Positions 1 through 8,660 are shown, counted from the first letter of the stretch. The stretch: 64,000 nucleotides of DNA from Rhizobium sp. Pop5 (GCF_024721175.1 NZ_CP099399.1:3038001-3102000), one strand, 5' to 3'. Notes: generated by a model not told the origin, from the sequence alone. Translations and numbers: made by a program.

Positions 1-33
1 GGAAGTCGGATATAAATGCAAGCATGGCGCGCT

Positions 34-1035
34 TCAGCCGCCGAATGATCTCCGGTAGGCATGCGGGCTCGTTCCCAGCCGCTTGCGGAAATGATGCCGC
101 ATGGTTGCCAGCGTGCCGAAGCCGCTTGATATCGCAATGTCGTCGAGCGAGACCGCGAGTTCCTTTTCGAGCAGGTCGCGGGCATGGCGCAGCCGCTCCT
201 TCAGTAGCCATTCGCCGACGCTGAGACCTGTCGTCGCTTCGAAGCGGCGCTGGAAGGTGCGCATGCTCATGCCGGCCCGTTTGGCGAGCAGGCTGATCGG
301 CTGCTCCTCGGCAAGGCTTGCGCGCATCCATTCGATCAGTGGACCCAAGCGAATGCCCTCCCGCGCCTCCGGAACCGGGGCGCTGATGAACTGCGCCTGC
401 CCGCCTTCGCGATGCGGCGGCACCACGAGGCGCCGGGCGACGCTGTTTGCGGCATCCGAGCCGAAATCGCCGCGCACGACATGCAGGCAGAGATCGATGC
501 CGGCTGCACTGCCGGCCGCCGTCAGCAGGCTGCCTTCATCGATGTAGAGAACGGCGGCATCGAGCGTGATGTCGGGGTAACGCGCGGAGATCGAAGCGAC
601 ATAGCGCCAATGTGTGGTCGCCCTGCGGTTGGCAAGCAGTCCGGACCCGGCAAGGACGGCAACGCCGGAGCAGAGCGACATGACGCGCGCGCCGCGTTGA
701 TGCGCGGCCCTCAGCGCTTCGGCGAGTGGCGCCGGTACGGGCGCATCGATCGCCCGCCAGCCCGGCACGACGATCAGGTCCGCCTCGTCGAGCACCTCCA
801 GCCCCTTGTCGACCGCCACCGTCAATCCGCCGGCGGCGCGAAGTGGGCCTGGCTCGATCCCACAGACCGCAAAGCGATACCAGCCTTCGCCCATCTCGGG
901 ACGCGGCAGGCCGAAGACCTCATAGGCGATGCCGAATTCGAAGGTGCAGAGCCCGTCATAAGCAAGCACGGCGACCAGCGGTCCATTCGTCTGCGGCGGC
1001 AATAGATTTGGCATGATCTTTACGCTGTCGGTCAT
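34..1035 (-). CDS. ftrA: GlxA/FtrA-type transcriptional regulator (DJ-1/PfpI + AraC)
   Basis: Cytoplasmic DNA-binding regulator of 333 residues. The N-terminal half (about residues 20-185) is a DJ-1/PfpI amidotransferase-like domain with the nucleophile-elbow motif SLCSGVAVLAG. The C-terminal third (about 225-330) is an AraC-type double helix-turn-helix with the typical AGMSMRTFQRRFEATTG stretch. The opening LVAVLAYDGLCTFEFGIAYE resembles proteins annotated FtrA. The reading frame is open from a TTG at 1044, but ATG at 1035 (MTDSVKIM) is the more likely start. It is divergent from a rhodanese gene 70 bp away, a pairing that recurs for FtrA. The effector and targets cannot be seen from the sequence. 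Confidence 0.85.
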   Translation of the reverse strand: MTDSVKIMPNLLPPQTNGPLVAVLAYDGLCTFEFGIAYEVFGLPRPEMGEGWYRFAVCGIEPGPLRAAGGLTVAVDKGLEVLDEADLIVVPGWRAIDAPVPAPLAEALRAAHQRGARVMSLCSGVAVLAGSGLLANRRATTHWRYVASISARYPDITLDAAVLYIDEGSLLTAAGSAAGIDLCLHVVRGDFGSDAANSVARRLVVPPHREGGQAQFISAPVPEAREGIRLGPLIEWMRASLAEEQPISLLAKRAGMSMRTFQRRFEATTGLSVGEWLLKERLRHARDLLEKELAVSLDDIAISSGFGTLATMRHHFRKRLGTSPHAYRRSFGG

Positions 1036-1105
1036 AATGGCCAATATCGCAAACCTCTAGCATCGGCGATACCAGGCGGCAACTCCAACACGAAAGGAAA
1101 GACCG

Positions 1106-1516
1106 ATGCCAAGCCCCGTTTCTGAAATCCCCGCCGCCGAGCCCGATCTCGCCGCCGCCCATTTTGGCGCCAAACTCGCCTTCGAGACCGACTGCTCGGA
1201 TGTCAGCGCAGCCTTTGCCGCCGGCAAGATCGATTTCGTGCTCCTCGACGTGCGCTCGCCGGCACTGTTTGCGCAATCCCACATTCCCCGCGCGATCAAC
1301 CTGCCGCACGGCAAGATGACCGCACATCGCATGTCGGAATGGGCAAGGGACACGCTCTTCGTCGTCTATTGCGCAGGCCCCCATTGCAACGGCGCCGACA
1401 AGGCCGCCTTCCGCCTCGCCAAGCTCGGCCTCAAGGCCAAGCTGATGATCGGCGGCCTGACCGGCTGGGCCGACGAAGGGCTTGCCTTCGAACAAGGCGT
1501 TCCCGCCGCGGCCTGA
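1106..1516 (+). CDS. Rhodanese-like sulfurtransferase domain protein
   Basis: Single-domain rhodanese of 136 residues, probably cytoplasmic because no signal peptide is seen. The fold signature FVLLDVRSPALFAQSHIPRA is followed by the active-site loop VYCAGPHCNGADKAA, where the first Cys is the expected persulfide-forming residue. The second Cys in the loop is atypical. The C-terminal MIGGLTGWADEG is the usual rhodanese ending. Start ATG follows a GAAAGGAAAG ribosome-binding site. It lies divergent to the ftrA-type regulator and is a plausible target of it. The sulfur acceptor is unknown. Confidence 0.85.
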   Translation: MPSPVSEIPAAEPDLAAAHFGAKLAFETDCSDVSAAFAAGKIDFVLLDVRSPALFAQSHIPRAINLPHGKMTAHRMSEWARDTLFVVYCAGPHCNGADKAAFRLAKLGLKAKLMIGGLTGWADEGLAFEQGVPAAA

Positions 1517-1604
1517 CCAGCCTTCCCTTCTCCCGGCAGCGCTTACTCCTAAATCGACTCCGATTTGAGGAAGCATGCCCTGGGGAGAAGGGAAATCGCG
1601 ATCG

Positions 1605-2627
1605 TCAGAACTCGACGACCACCTTGCCGAAAGGCCCGCGATAGAGATGGTCGAGGGCCTGCGGGAACTCGCCGAAGGCATAACGCTTGTCGATGACAGG
1701 CTTAAGCCCCGTCTGCTCGATGGCTCGCACAAGATCTTCGAGCGCGCGGCGATGGCCGACCGAAATTCCCTGCACGACAGGGGCCTTGAGCAGAAGCGGG
1801 CCGGCCGGGCCGGAGACTTCGAAACCTTCGAGCACGCCGATGACGGAAATGCGGCCGTTGACCGCCACAGCCTTCAACGCCTCACCGAGATGTGGACCGC
1901 CGACGATTTCGAGCACATGGTCGGCGCCGTAGCCGTCGGTCAGCTGATAGAGCTGCTCTACCCAGTCGCCCTGATGGCGGTTGATCGCATGATCGGCGCC
2001 GAGGGCAAGAGCACGCTCGAGCTTCTCCGCGCTGCCTGACGTGATGAAGACCTCTGCGCCATGCGCCTTGGCGATCTGCAGGCCAAAGAGCGCCACGCCG
2101 CCGGTACCTTGCACCAAAACCTTGTCGCCGGCCTTCAGGCCGCCGCGCTCGATCAAGGCGAACCAGGCGGTCAGACCGGCACAAGGCAAGGTGCTCGCCT
2201 GCGCCGCATCGAGCGTGTCAGGCGCGCGCGAATACCATTCCTCGGACAGCACGGTGTATTGGGAAAGGACGCCCGGATAGAAGCCGCCGCGTGTCTTGTA
2301 AGGCGGGGTGCGTGCGTCACCCAAGCCACGCCCGTCGATCCAGTCGGGCGAAAAGGTCGAGATGACCCGGTCGCCCGGCTTGAAGCGGGTGACGGCAGGC
2401 CCGACGGCCTCCACCACCCCGGCCATATCGGAAGCCGGCACGAAGGGAAATTGCAGCGGCAGCCCCATGCCGCTCTCCATCACCAGCCGGTCGCGAAAAT
2501 TGAGCGAGACGGCTTCCGCCCGAACCAGGACCTTGTTTCCCGAAATCGGCTCAAGCCTGCGCTCGCCGATCGTCAGTTGGCGGTCCGGTCCGACCGTGTC
2601 GATCTGCCATTCCCGTGTCGTCTCCAT
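1605..2627 (-). CDS. Zinc-independent MDR family NAD(P)-dependent alcohol dehydrogenase / quinone oxidoreductase
   Basis: Medium-chain dehydrogenase/reductase of 340 residues. The N-terminal GroES-like domain contains VPASDMAGVVEAVG, and the Rossmann dinucleotide motif is VQGTGGVALFGLQIAKAHG. The catalytic-zinc GHE motif and the four-Cys structural zinc loop of classical alcohol dehydrogenases are absent, so this is a quinone-oxidoreductase-like member. The substrate is unknown. It is divergently arranged with a LysR regulator (2730-3629) across about 100 bp, the classic layout in which the LysR protein controls the oxidoreductase. Start ATG follows an AAGGAGCAAGGCA-like leader. Confidence 0.85.
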   Translation of the reverse strand: METTREWQIDTVGPDRQLTIGERRLEPISGNKVLVRAEAVSLNFRDRLVMESGMGLPLQFPFVPASDMAGVVEAVGPAVTRFKPGDRVISTFSPDWIDGRGLGDARTPPYKTRGGFYPGVLSQYTVLSEEWYSRAPDTLDAAQASTLPCAGLTAWFALIERGGLKAGDKVLVQGTGGVALFGLQIAKAHGAEVFITSGSAEKLERALALGADHAINRHQGDWVEQLYQLTDGYGADHVLEIVGGPHLGEALKAVAVNGRISVIGVLEGFEVSGPAGPLLLKAPVVQGISVGHRRALEDLVRAIEQTGLKPVIDKRYAFGEFPQALDHLYRGPFGKVVVEF

Positions 2628-2729
2628 TGCCTTGCTCCTTGTTCATTGCAGGGAGCAAGACCATATCGTTGAATATTTCGCACCAGTTGTGATATTAATT
2701 CGCCAGAATGGTTCCATAAAGGAAACAAG

Positions 2730-3629
2730 ATGGAGCAACTGAAGGGCATCTCGATCTTCGTCGAAACCGTCGAGGCCGGTGGCTTTTCGGCTGCCGCCGA
2801 CCGGCTCCACCTCACCCGCTCGGCGGTCGGCAAAACCATCGCACGTCTGGAACAGCGTCTCGGCGTGCGCCTTTTCAACCGCACGACACGCATGCAGAGC
2901 CTTACCGAGGAAGGTCGCTTCTTCTACGAACGCTGCCTGCGGGCGGTCGAGGAAATCCGCCTCGGAGAAGCCATGCTGGAATCCGGCCGGCGCGACGTGC
3001 GTGGCCGATTGCGCATCTCCATGCCCGTGCTTTTCGGCCGCCGCTGCATCGCGCCGATCCTCGCAACCCTGCTCGATGAACATCCGGATCTCGAAATCGA
3101 CCTCTCCTTCAACGACCGTGTCGTCGATCTGCTTGAGGATGGCTTCGACCTTGCCATCCGCAACGGCCCCCTGAAAGACAATCCGGATCTGATGGCTCGG
3201 GCGATCGCCCGCCAACGCATGACGGTCTGCGCATCGCCCGCCTATCTGGAAAAACACGGCCCCCCGCAGACGGTTTCCGATATTCTGCGGCATGAAGGCA
3301 TCGTCTACCGGCGGGGCGACGGCGACAAGGGCTGGATCTTTCCCACGACAGCCGATCCCATGCGGCGGATCGCGCCGAAGGCGCGGCTGCGGCTCGACGA
3401 TCTGGCTGCGATATCAGATGCGGCCGTCGCCGGGCGCGGCCTTGCCTGGCTGCCCTGCTGGCTTGTACGCGAGGAGGTGCTGGCAGGCCGGCTCATTCAG
3501 GTGCTGAAGCACGAGCCGGCCAATGTCTTCGATGCCCATGCCATCTGGCCACGCTCCCCGGTCATGCTGCCGAAGGTGAGACTTGCGATCGATACGCTCG
3601 CCGCCAGATTGCCGGCAATGATGGGCTGA
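2730..3629 (+). CDS. LysR family transcriptional regulator
   Basis: Protein of 299 residues with an N-terminal winged helix-turn-helix (about residues 1-60, with GGFSAAADRLHLTRSAVGK and the following wing RLFNRTTRMQSLTEEG). A periplasmic-binding-like effector domain occupies about 90-295. Start ATG follows AAAGGAAACAAG. It is transcribed away from the MDR oxidoreductase gene, and the roughly 100 bp between them should hold the operator; AT-rich sequence is present around 2665-2725. The inducer cannot be read from sequence. It belongs to the large CrgA/DsdC-like group that often regulates adjacent oxidoreductases. Confidence 0.9.
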   Translation: MEQLKGISIFVETVEAGGFSAAADRLHLTRSAVGKTIARLEQRLGVRLFNRTTRMQSLTEEGRFFYERCLRAVEEIRLGEAMLESGRRDVRGRLRISMPVLFGRRCIAPILATLLDEHPDLEIDLSFNDRVVDLLEDGFDLAIRNGPLKDNPDLMARAIARQRMTVCASPAYLEKHGPPQTVSDILRHEGIVYRRGDGDKGWIFPTTADPMRRIAPKARLRLDDLAAISDAAVAGRGLAWLPCWLVREEVLAGRLIQVLKHEPANVFDAHAIWPRSPVMLPKVRLAIDTLAARLPAMMG

Positions 3630-3675
3630 TCCCTTCGACCCAAGGCGATGGCGCTCCATAAGCAGGCCTGGATGG

Positions 3676-4302
3676 TTATCCTGCCAGTCTTTCCAGTTCG
3701 TGCACCTGCTCGAGGACCAGCGTCGGCTTCAGCCGCCGAAGCGATTCCGGTGCGGCATATCCCCAAGTGACCGCCGCTGATGACGCACCGACTGCCTTGG
3801 CTGCCTCGATGTCGCGCGTCTCGTCGCCAACGCAGATGGTACGCTCCGGCGCGGTCCCGAGCTGCTTCATCGCGCCTCTAAACTTGACGGCCTTGCCGAA
3901 TATTGAAGACCCGCATCCATAGAAATTGATCAGTTCGGCAAGCTCCGGGCCAAGAACCACTCGTACGTTCTGCTCGGTATTGGAACTGACGATCGCGAGC
4001 TTGATGCCGCGCTGGCGCAACATCGTCAATGCCGGTGCGACCCCTTCGAATAGCCGTATCGACTCGATGTCCTCTGTCGCCCTTCGCCGCATATATGCGG
4101 CAATAGCCGGCATCTTCCACATCGGCACTCGCAGCTTCTGAATGATCTCACGGTTCCCCAAATGCCGGAGCGCCTCCCTCTCTTCGATGGTTGTCCGGCG
4201 GAAACCGAAACGATCAGCCACATCGTTCAGCGAGCCGGAGAACCATTCTCCACTATCTGCAAGCGTTCCGTCGAAGTCGAAAATGGCTAGATCATGTCTC
4301 AT
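3676..4302 (-). CDS. HAD superfamily hydrolase (phosphoglycolate phosphatase-like)
   Basis: HAD phosphatase of 208 residues. Motif I is FDFDGTLADS near the N-terminus (nucleophile Asp and general acid Asp), motif II is KLAIVSSNTEQN, and motif IV is ICVGDETRDIEAAKAVG. An alpha-helical cap of subtype C1 lies between motifs I and II. The overall form matches Gph/PGP-like phosphatases acting on small phosphate esters, but the substrate cannot be assigned. It is a monocistronic gene on the minus strand, downstream of the TetR gene and separated from it by about 110 bp that holds a short direct repeat. Confidence 0.85.
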   Translation of the reverse strand: MRHDLAIFDFDGTLADSGEWFSGSLNDVADRFGFRRTTIEEREALRHLGNREIIQKLRVPMWKMPAIAAYMRRRATEDIESIRLFEGVAPALTMLRQRGIKLAIVSSNTEQNVRVVLGPELAELINFYGCGSSIFGKAVKFRGAMKQLGTAPERTICVGDETRDIEAAKAVGASSAAVTWGYAAPESLRRLKPTLVLEQVHELERLAG

Positions 4303-4330
4303 CGCTAGAACTTTGCCTTACAGCAGCCAG

Positions 4331-4364
4331 CCAAGCAACACGTCAGCTGGCCAAGCAACACGTC
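4331..4364. repeat. Short 14-bp direct repeat
   Basis: The 14-mer CCAAGCAACACGTC occurs at 4331-4344 and again at 4351-4364, a 20-bp period. It sits between the HAD gene and the TetR gene. No function is evident; it may be a slippage duplication. Confidence 0.6.
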
Positions 4365-4415
4365 GAGCGCAAAGACATTCGCCCGGGTGGAGCGTCCCCA
4401 GAGAGGGAAAAACGA

Positions 4416-5066
4416 TCACGCCCTCGGAATGTCCGGCCGCAATCCGCCGATGAAGAGTTGTTCGAGAAACCGCGCCGCATCCTCGAAGCGCCCTTCGCCG
4501 GCATGCTCCTGCCCCAGCACGGCGCGCACCTGGACGTCGAAATCCGCATAATGCTGCGTCGTCGACCAGATCGAGAAGATCAGGTGATAGGGATCGCATT
4601 CGGCGATCTTGCCTGATTTCGTCCAGGCGCGGATGACCTCCGCCTTCTCGTCGACCAATTCCTTCAGCGGCCCCTTCAGCTCGTCCTCGATATGCGGCGC
4701 GCCTTGCAGCACCTCATTGGCGAAAAGCCGGCTCTCTCGCGGAAAATCGCGCGCCATCTCCAGCTTGCGCCTGATGTAGCTGCGGATTTCCTCCTCGGGA
4801 TTGCCCTCGGCATCGAAGGCGCGCAGCGGCTCCAGCCAGGTGTAGAGCACCCGGTCGATCAGCGCCCGGTGCATGGCCTCCTTGGTGCGGAAATAATAGA
4901 GCAGATTGGGCTTCGACATGCCGGCCACTTCGGCGATCTGGTCGATGGTCGAGCCGCGAAAGCCGCGTGCCGAAAACACGTCGAGCGCCGCCTCCAGAAT
5001 CTGCTCTTCCTTCTCCTCCTGGATTTGCGTCCGTCTCAGGGTCTTCGCTGCTCTCGGAATAGCCAT
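4416..5066 (-). CDS. rutR: TetR family regulator, RutR (YcdC) type
   Basis: Regulator of 216 residues. The N-terminal TetR helix-turn-helix (about residues 18-64) includes GFRGSTIDQIAEVAGMSKPNLLYYF (shortened here to its ends), and the C-terminal domain matches the YcdC/RutR type (FANEVLQGAPHIEDEL, IFSIWSTTQHYADFDVQV). In E. coli RutR is a uracil- and thymine-responsive repressor of pyrimidine degradation. Here it is divergent from an amidohydrolase-dihydropyrimidinase operon, and a 16-bp RutR-like palindrome lies in the 300-bp spacer (5212-5227). This context strongly supports the assignment. Start ATG 5066 follows AGGGGAAACAAT. Confidence 0.87.
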   Translation of the reverse strand: MAIPRAAKTLRRTQIQEEKEEQILEAALDVFSARGFRGSTIDQIAEVAGMSKPNLLYYFRTKEAMHRALIDRVLYTWLEPLRAFDAEGNPEEEIRSYIRRKLEMARDFPRESRLFANEVLQGAPHIEDELKGPLKELVDEKAEVIRAWTKSGKIAECDPYHLIFSIWSTTQHYADFDVQVRAVLGQEHAGEGRFEDAARFLEQLFIGGLRPDIPRA

Positions 5067-5211
5067 CGGCTATTGTTTCCCCTTGAAATTCAACTTCTTC
5101 GCTCAAGTTTCGGCCGGCGGCCGCCCGTGCCGCTTTCTTGTGCAACTGCCCGCATTTTTATCGGCAATTTTCGTGATTTTCGTCTTGAGCCCCGCGGTGG
5201 AAGTTGTAATG

Positions 5212-5227
5212 TTTACCAATCGGTCAA
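5212..5227. promoter_or_regulatory. Candidate RutR operator
   Basis: TTTACCAATCGGTCAA matches the E. coli RutR consensus TTGACCANNTGGTCAA at 12 of the 14 specified positions, with mismatches at positions 3 and 10. It lies 146 bp upstream of rutR ATG and 139 bp upstream of the proposed amidohydrolase ATG at 5366, so it could regulate both divergent transcripts. The rest of the 5067-5365 spacer shows no other clear element. Confidence 0.65.
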
Positions 5228-5365
5228 ATATCCGCCAGATGAAAAACAAAGGCAACTGGCGATTTTCCGGCGCTCGACAAAACCAATAAGAGGCGCGGAA
5301 AGAGACCACGGGAACAGGTGGGCATGCCCCTTGCATGGCTGCCGCAAACAGGTGAGGGCATAGGA

Positions 5366-6619
5366 ATGGTGGCAGCACCAGGCGAGAACATGCGCGTCAA
5401 TGGCGACCGTCTCTGGGACAGTCTCATGGACATGGCGAAAATCGGCCCCGGAATCGCCGGCGGCAACAACCGCCAGACGCTCACGGATTCCGATGCCGAG
5501 GGCCGCAGCCTTTTCAAGACATGGTGCGACGAAGCGGGCCTGACGATGGGCGTCGACCAAATGGGCACGATGTTCGCCACCCGCCCCGGCACCGATCCCG
5601 ATGCCCTGCCCGTCTATGTCGGCTCGCACCTCGACACCCAGCCGACCGGCGGCAAATATGACGGCGTGCTCGGCGTGCTCTCAGCGCTCGAAGTCGTGCG
5701 CACGATGAACGATCTCGGCATCAAGACCAAGCACCCGATCGTCGTCACCAACTGGACGAACGAGGAAGGCGCGCGTTTTGCCCCAGCCATGCTGGCGTCG
5801 GGCGTCTTTGCAGGCGTGCACAGCCTCGATTTTGCCTATAACCGCAGGGATCCCGAGGGCAACCTGTTCGGCGACGAGCTGAAACGCATTGGCTGGGTCG
5901 GCGACGAAGAGGTCGGCGCCCGCAAGATGCACGCCTATTTCGAATATCACATCGAGCAGGGTCCGATCCTCGAAGCCGAAGACAAACAGATCGGCGTCGT
6001 CACCCACTGTCAGGGCCTGTGGTGGCTGGAATTCACGCTGACCGGCAAGGAAGCCCATACCGGCTCGACGCCGATGAACATGCGCGTCAATGCCGGCCTT
6101 GCCATGTCACGCATCCTTGAAATGGTGCAGGGGGTGGCGATGGGCGAACAACCGGGCGCCGTCGGCGGCGTCGGCCAGGTCTTCTTCTCGCCGAACTCCC
6201 GCAACGTCCTGCCGGGCAAAGTGGTCTTCACCGTCGACATCCGCTCGCCCGACAAGGCCAAGCTCGACCGCATGCGGGCAAAGATCGAGGCGCAAGCGCC
6301 TGACATCTGCAACGCGCTGGGTGTCGGCTGCTCCATCGAGGCGATCGGCCATTTCGCGCCGGTTACCTTCGATGAAAAGCTCGTCACCGCGGTCCGCTCC
6401 GCCGCCGAACGCCTCGGCTACAGCCACATGAACCTCATCTCCGGCGCCGGCCACGACGCCTGCTGGGCCGCCAAGGTCGCGCCCGCCACCATGGTCATGT
6501 GCCCCTGCGTCGGCGGCCTCTCGCACAACGAGGCGGAAGAGATCTCCAAGGAATGGGCGACGGCGGGCGCTGATGTGCTGTTCCATGCGGTGGTCGAGAC
6601 GGCGGAGATTGTGGTGTGA
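5366..6619 (+). CDS. Zn-dependent M20 family amidohydrolase (N-carbamoyl-beta-alanine / beta-ureidopropionase type)
   Basis: M20/AllC-HyuC amidase of 417 residues. Metal-site signatures are YVGSHLDTQPTGGKYDGVLG (His and Asp ligands), TNWTNEEGARFAPAMLASG (Glu pair), EYHIEQGPILE, and the C-terminal ISGAGHDACWAAKVAPATM. The family hydrolyses N-carbamoyl amino acids or ureides, and adjacency to dihydropyrimidinase and RutR points to N-carbamoyl-beta-alanine, the third step of reductive pyrimidine breakdown. The frame opens at GTG 5318, with possible starts at 5324, 5366 and 5390. I favour ATG 5366, which has a GAGGG-type site upstream. Its TGA overlaps the next ATG by 1 nt (TGATG), so coupled translation with the DUF559 gene is likely. 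Confidence 0.87.
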   Translation: MVAAPGENMRVNGDRLWDSLMDMAKIGPGIAGGNNRQTLTDSDAEGRSLFKTWCDEAGLTMGVDQMGTMFATRPGTDPDALPVYVGSHLDTQPTGGKYDGVLGVLSALEVVRTMNDLGIKTKHPIVVTNWTNEEGARFAPAMLASGVFAGVHSLDFAYNRRDPEGNLFGDELKRIGWVGDEEVGARKMHAYFEYHIEQGPILEAEDKQIGVVTHCQGLWWLEFTLTGKEAHTGSTPMNMRVNAGLAMSRILEMVQGVAMGEQPGAVGGVGQVFFSPNSRNVLPGKVVFTVDIRSPDKAKLDRMRAKIEAQAPDICNALGVGCSIEAIGHFAPVTFDEKLVTAVRSAAERLGYSHMNLISGAGHDACWAAKVAPATMVMCPCVGGLSHNEAEEISKEWATAGADVLFHAVVETAEIVV

Positions 6620-7209
6620 TGTTTACTGTCGCACCCGGAGCCCCCTCATCCGACCCTACGGGCCACCTTCTCCCCGCTGGGGAGAAGGGAACGGCGGACG
6701 TCGCGGCTTCCCCCTTCTCCCCTCGGGGAGAAGGTGCCCGAAGGGCGGATGAGGGGGCTCCGTGTGCGACGAAGATTATCAAGCAGGATATCCGGAAACA
6801 TCGCACCAACAAAACCGACCAGGCCAGGGCTCTTCGCCGCGGCGAAACCGAAGAGGAATACCATCTCTGGAGCGACCTGCGCGCCCGCCGCCTGAACGGC
6901 TCCAAATTCGCAAGGCAAGTTCCGCTCGGCCCATTCATTGTCGATTTCCTCTGTCGCGAAAAACGATTGATCGTCGAAGTCGATGGCTTCCAACACGCGG
7001 AAAATGCCCACGATCAGCGCCGAACCGAATGGCTCAATGTGAACGGCTATTCAGTGCTGCGCCTCTGGAACCGGGAGGTCTCGCAAGAACGGCACTCAGT
7101 ACTCGAAACGATTCTGGCGGCCTTGCAGGGCCGGATCGAGGCCAGCTCAGAACTGCCCGGCTTCTATTCGCCAGCCGAATCTACAGACAAGAACGGGGAA
7201 AGATCATGA
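6619..7209 (+). CDS. DUF559 domain protein (Vsr-like endonuclease fold) with repeat-derived N-terminus
   Basis: A 196-residue frame. Residues from about 68 to 165 form a DUF559 domain: LWSDLRARRLNGSKFARQ, FIVDFLCREKRLIVEVDGFQ and SVLRLWNREV, which is the restriction-endonuclease-like core of the Vsr superfamily. Residues from about 5 to 50 are translated from a palindromic RIME-like element (6631-6767). No ATG, GTG or TTG lies in frame between that element and the domain, so the only standard start is ATG 6619, or GTG 6616. The stop TGA overlaps the dihydropyrimidinase ATG by 4 nt (ATGA). Biological role is unknown; DUF559 proteins are common in rhizobia. Expression as annotated is uncertain. 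Confidence 0.65.
   Translation: MFTVAPGAPSSDPTGHLLPAGEKGTADVAASPFSPRGEGARRADEGAPCATKIIKQDIRKHRTNKTDQARALRRGETEEEYHLWSDLRARRLNGSKFARQVPLGPFIVDFLCREKRLIVEVDGFQHAENAHDQRRTEWLNVNGYSVLRLWNREVSQERHSVLETILAALQGRIEASSELPGFYSPAESTDKNGERS
6631..6767. repeat. RIME-like palindromic element
   Basis: Long imperfect inverted repeat of 137 bp. The outer arms GCACCCGGAGCCCCCTCATC (6631-6650) and the complementary 6748-6767 pair with one mismatch, and inner arms (CTTCTCCCC / GGGGAGAAG) form further hairpins. It resembles the Rhizobium-specific intergenic mosaic elements. It is unusual because it lies inside an open reading frame. Confidence 0.8.
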
Positions 7210-8660
7210 CCACAGTCATCAAAAACGGCACCATCGTCACGGCCGACCTCACCTACAAGGCTGACGTCAAGATCGACGGCGGCAAGATCGTCGAGATTGG
7301 TCCGAATCTCTCGGGCGACGAGACCCTCGATGCCTCCGGCTGCTACGTCATGCCCGGCGGTATCGATCCGCATACCCATCTCGAAATGCCCTTCATGGGC
7401 ACCTATTCCTCCGACGATTTCGAGAGCGGCACGCGTGCCGCCCTTTCCGGCGGCACGACCATGGTCGTCGATTTTGCCCTTCCCGCTCCCGGGCAGTCGC
7501 TGCTCGAAGCGCTGACCATGTGGGACAACAAGTCGACCCGCGCCAATTGCGACTATTCCTTCCACATGGCGGTCACCTGGTGGAGCGAGCAGGTCTTCAA
7601 GGAAATGGAGACCATCGTCCGCGACAAGGGCATCAACACCTTCAAGCATTTCATGGCCTATAAGGGCGCGCTGATGGTGGATGACGACGAGATGTTCGCC
7701 TCGTTCCAGCGCTGCGCCGAGCTCGGCGCCCTGCCGCTGGTGCATGCCGAAAACGGCGACGTCGTTGCCTCGATGTCGGCAAAGCTGCTCGCCGAGGGCA
7801 ATAACGGCCCCGAGGCGCATGCCTATTCCCGCCCCGCCGAGGTGGAGGGGGAAGCCACCAACCGCGCCATCATGATCGCCGACATGGCCGGCTGCCCCGT
7901 CTATATCGTCCATACCTCCTGCGAACAGGCGCACGAGGCGATCCGCCGCGCCCGCTCCAAGGGCATGCGCGTCTATGGCGAGCCGCTGATCCAGCATCTG
8001 ACGCTCGACGAAAGCGAATATTCCAATCCCGACTGGGATCACGCCGCCCGCCGCGTCATGTCGCCGCCCTTCCGCAGCAAGCAGCATCAGGATAGCCTCT
8101 GGGCAGGCCTCGCCTCCGGCTCATTGCAGGTGGTCGCGACCGACCATTGCGCCTTCACCACGGCGCAGAAGCGCTTCGGCGTCGGCGACTTCACCAAGAT
8201 CCCGAACGGCACCGGCGGCCTCGAAGACCGCATGCCGATGCTCTGGACCCATGGTGTCAACACCGGCCGGCTGACGATGAACGAATTCGTCGCCGTCACC
8301 TCGACCAACATCGCCAAGATCCTCAACATCTATCCGAAGAAGGGCGCGATCCTCGTCGGCGCCGATGCCGACATCGTCGTCTGGGATCCGAAACGGTCGA
8401 AGACCATCTCGTCCAAGGCCCAGCAGTCGGCGATCGACTACAATGTCTTCGAAGGCAAGGAAGTGACCGGCCTGCCACGCTATACGCTGACGCGCGGCGT
8501 CGTTGCGATCGAGGAAAGCACCATCAAGACCCAAGAGGGCCACGGCGAGTTTGTCAGGCGCGAGCCGGTCACGGCCGTCAGCAAGGCGCTCTCCACCTGG
8601 AAGGAGATCACCTCTCCGCGCAAGGTGGAACGCAGCGGCATTCCGGCAACCGGCGTGTGA
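7206..8660 (+). CDS. hydA: Dihydropyrimidinase / D-hydantoinase
   Basis: Cyclic amidohydrolase of 484 residues, the usual length. The metal-binding DPHTHLEMPF and the FKHFMAYKGALM segment with the carboxylatable bridging Lys are present, as are VHAENGD, YIVHTSCEQAHEAI and VATDHCAF (metal Asp). It hydrolyses dihydrouracil/dihydrothymine to N-carbamoyl-beta-amino acids, the step before the M20 amidohydrolase encoded upstream. Start ATG 7206 has an excellent GGGGAAAG site. The frame is open much further upstream (to 6762), but that part has no family similarity. It is translationally coupled to the DUF559 gene and probably under RutR control. Confidence 0.93.
   Translation: MTTVIKNGTIVTADLTYKADVKIDGGKIVEIGPNLSGDETLDASGCYVMPGGIDPHTHLEMPFMGTYSSDDFESGTRAALSGGTTMVVDFALPAPGQSLLEALTMWDNKSTRANCDYSFHMAVTWWSEQVFKEMETIVRDKGINTFKHFMAYKGALMVDDDEMFASFQRCAELGALPLVHAENGDVVASMSAKLLAEGNNGPEAHAYSRPAEVEGEATNRAIMIADMAGCPVYIVHTSCEQAHEAIRRARSKGMRVYGEPLIQHLTLDESEYSNPDWDHAARRVMSPPFRSKQHQDSLWAGLASGSLQVVATDHCAFTTAQKRFGVGDFTKIPNGTGGLEDRMPMLWTHGVNTGRLTMNEFVAVTSTNIAKILNIYPKKGAILVGADADIVVWDPKRSKTISSKAQQSAIDYNVFEGKEVTGLPRYTLTRGVVAIEESTIKTQEGHGEFVRREPVTAVSKALSTWKEITSPRKVERSGIPATGV

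Noticed and set aside
1540..1600. Small hairpin-like AATCGACTCCGATT near the end of the rhodanese gene as a terminator
   Set aside because: Short stem with no T tract; not distinct enough to annotate.
6762..7205. Upstream extension of the hydA frame
   Set aside because: No family similarity before MTTVIKNG and a strong ribosome-binding site precedes ATG 7206; the DUF559 frame explains the same bases.
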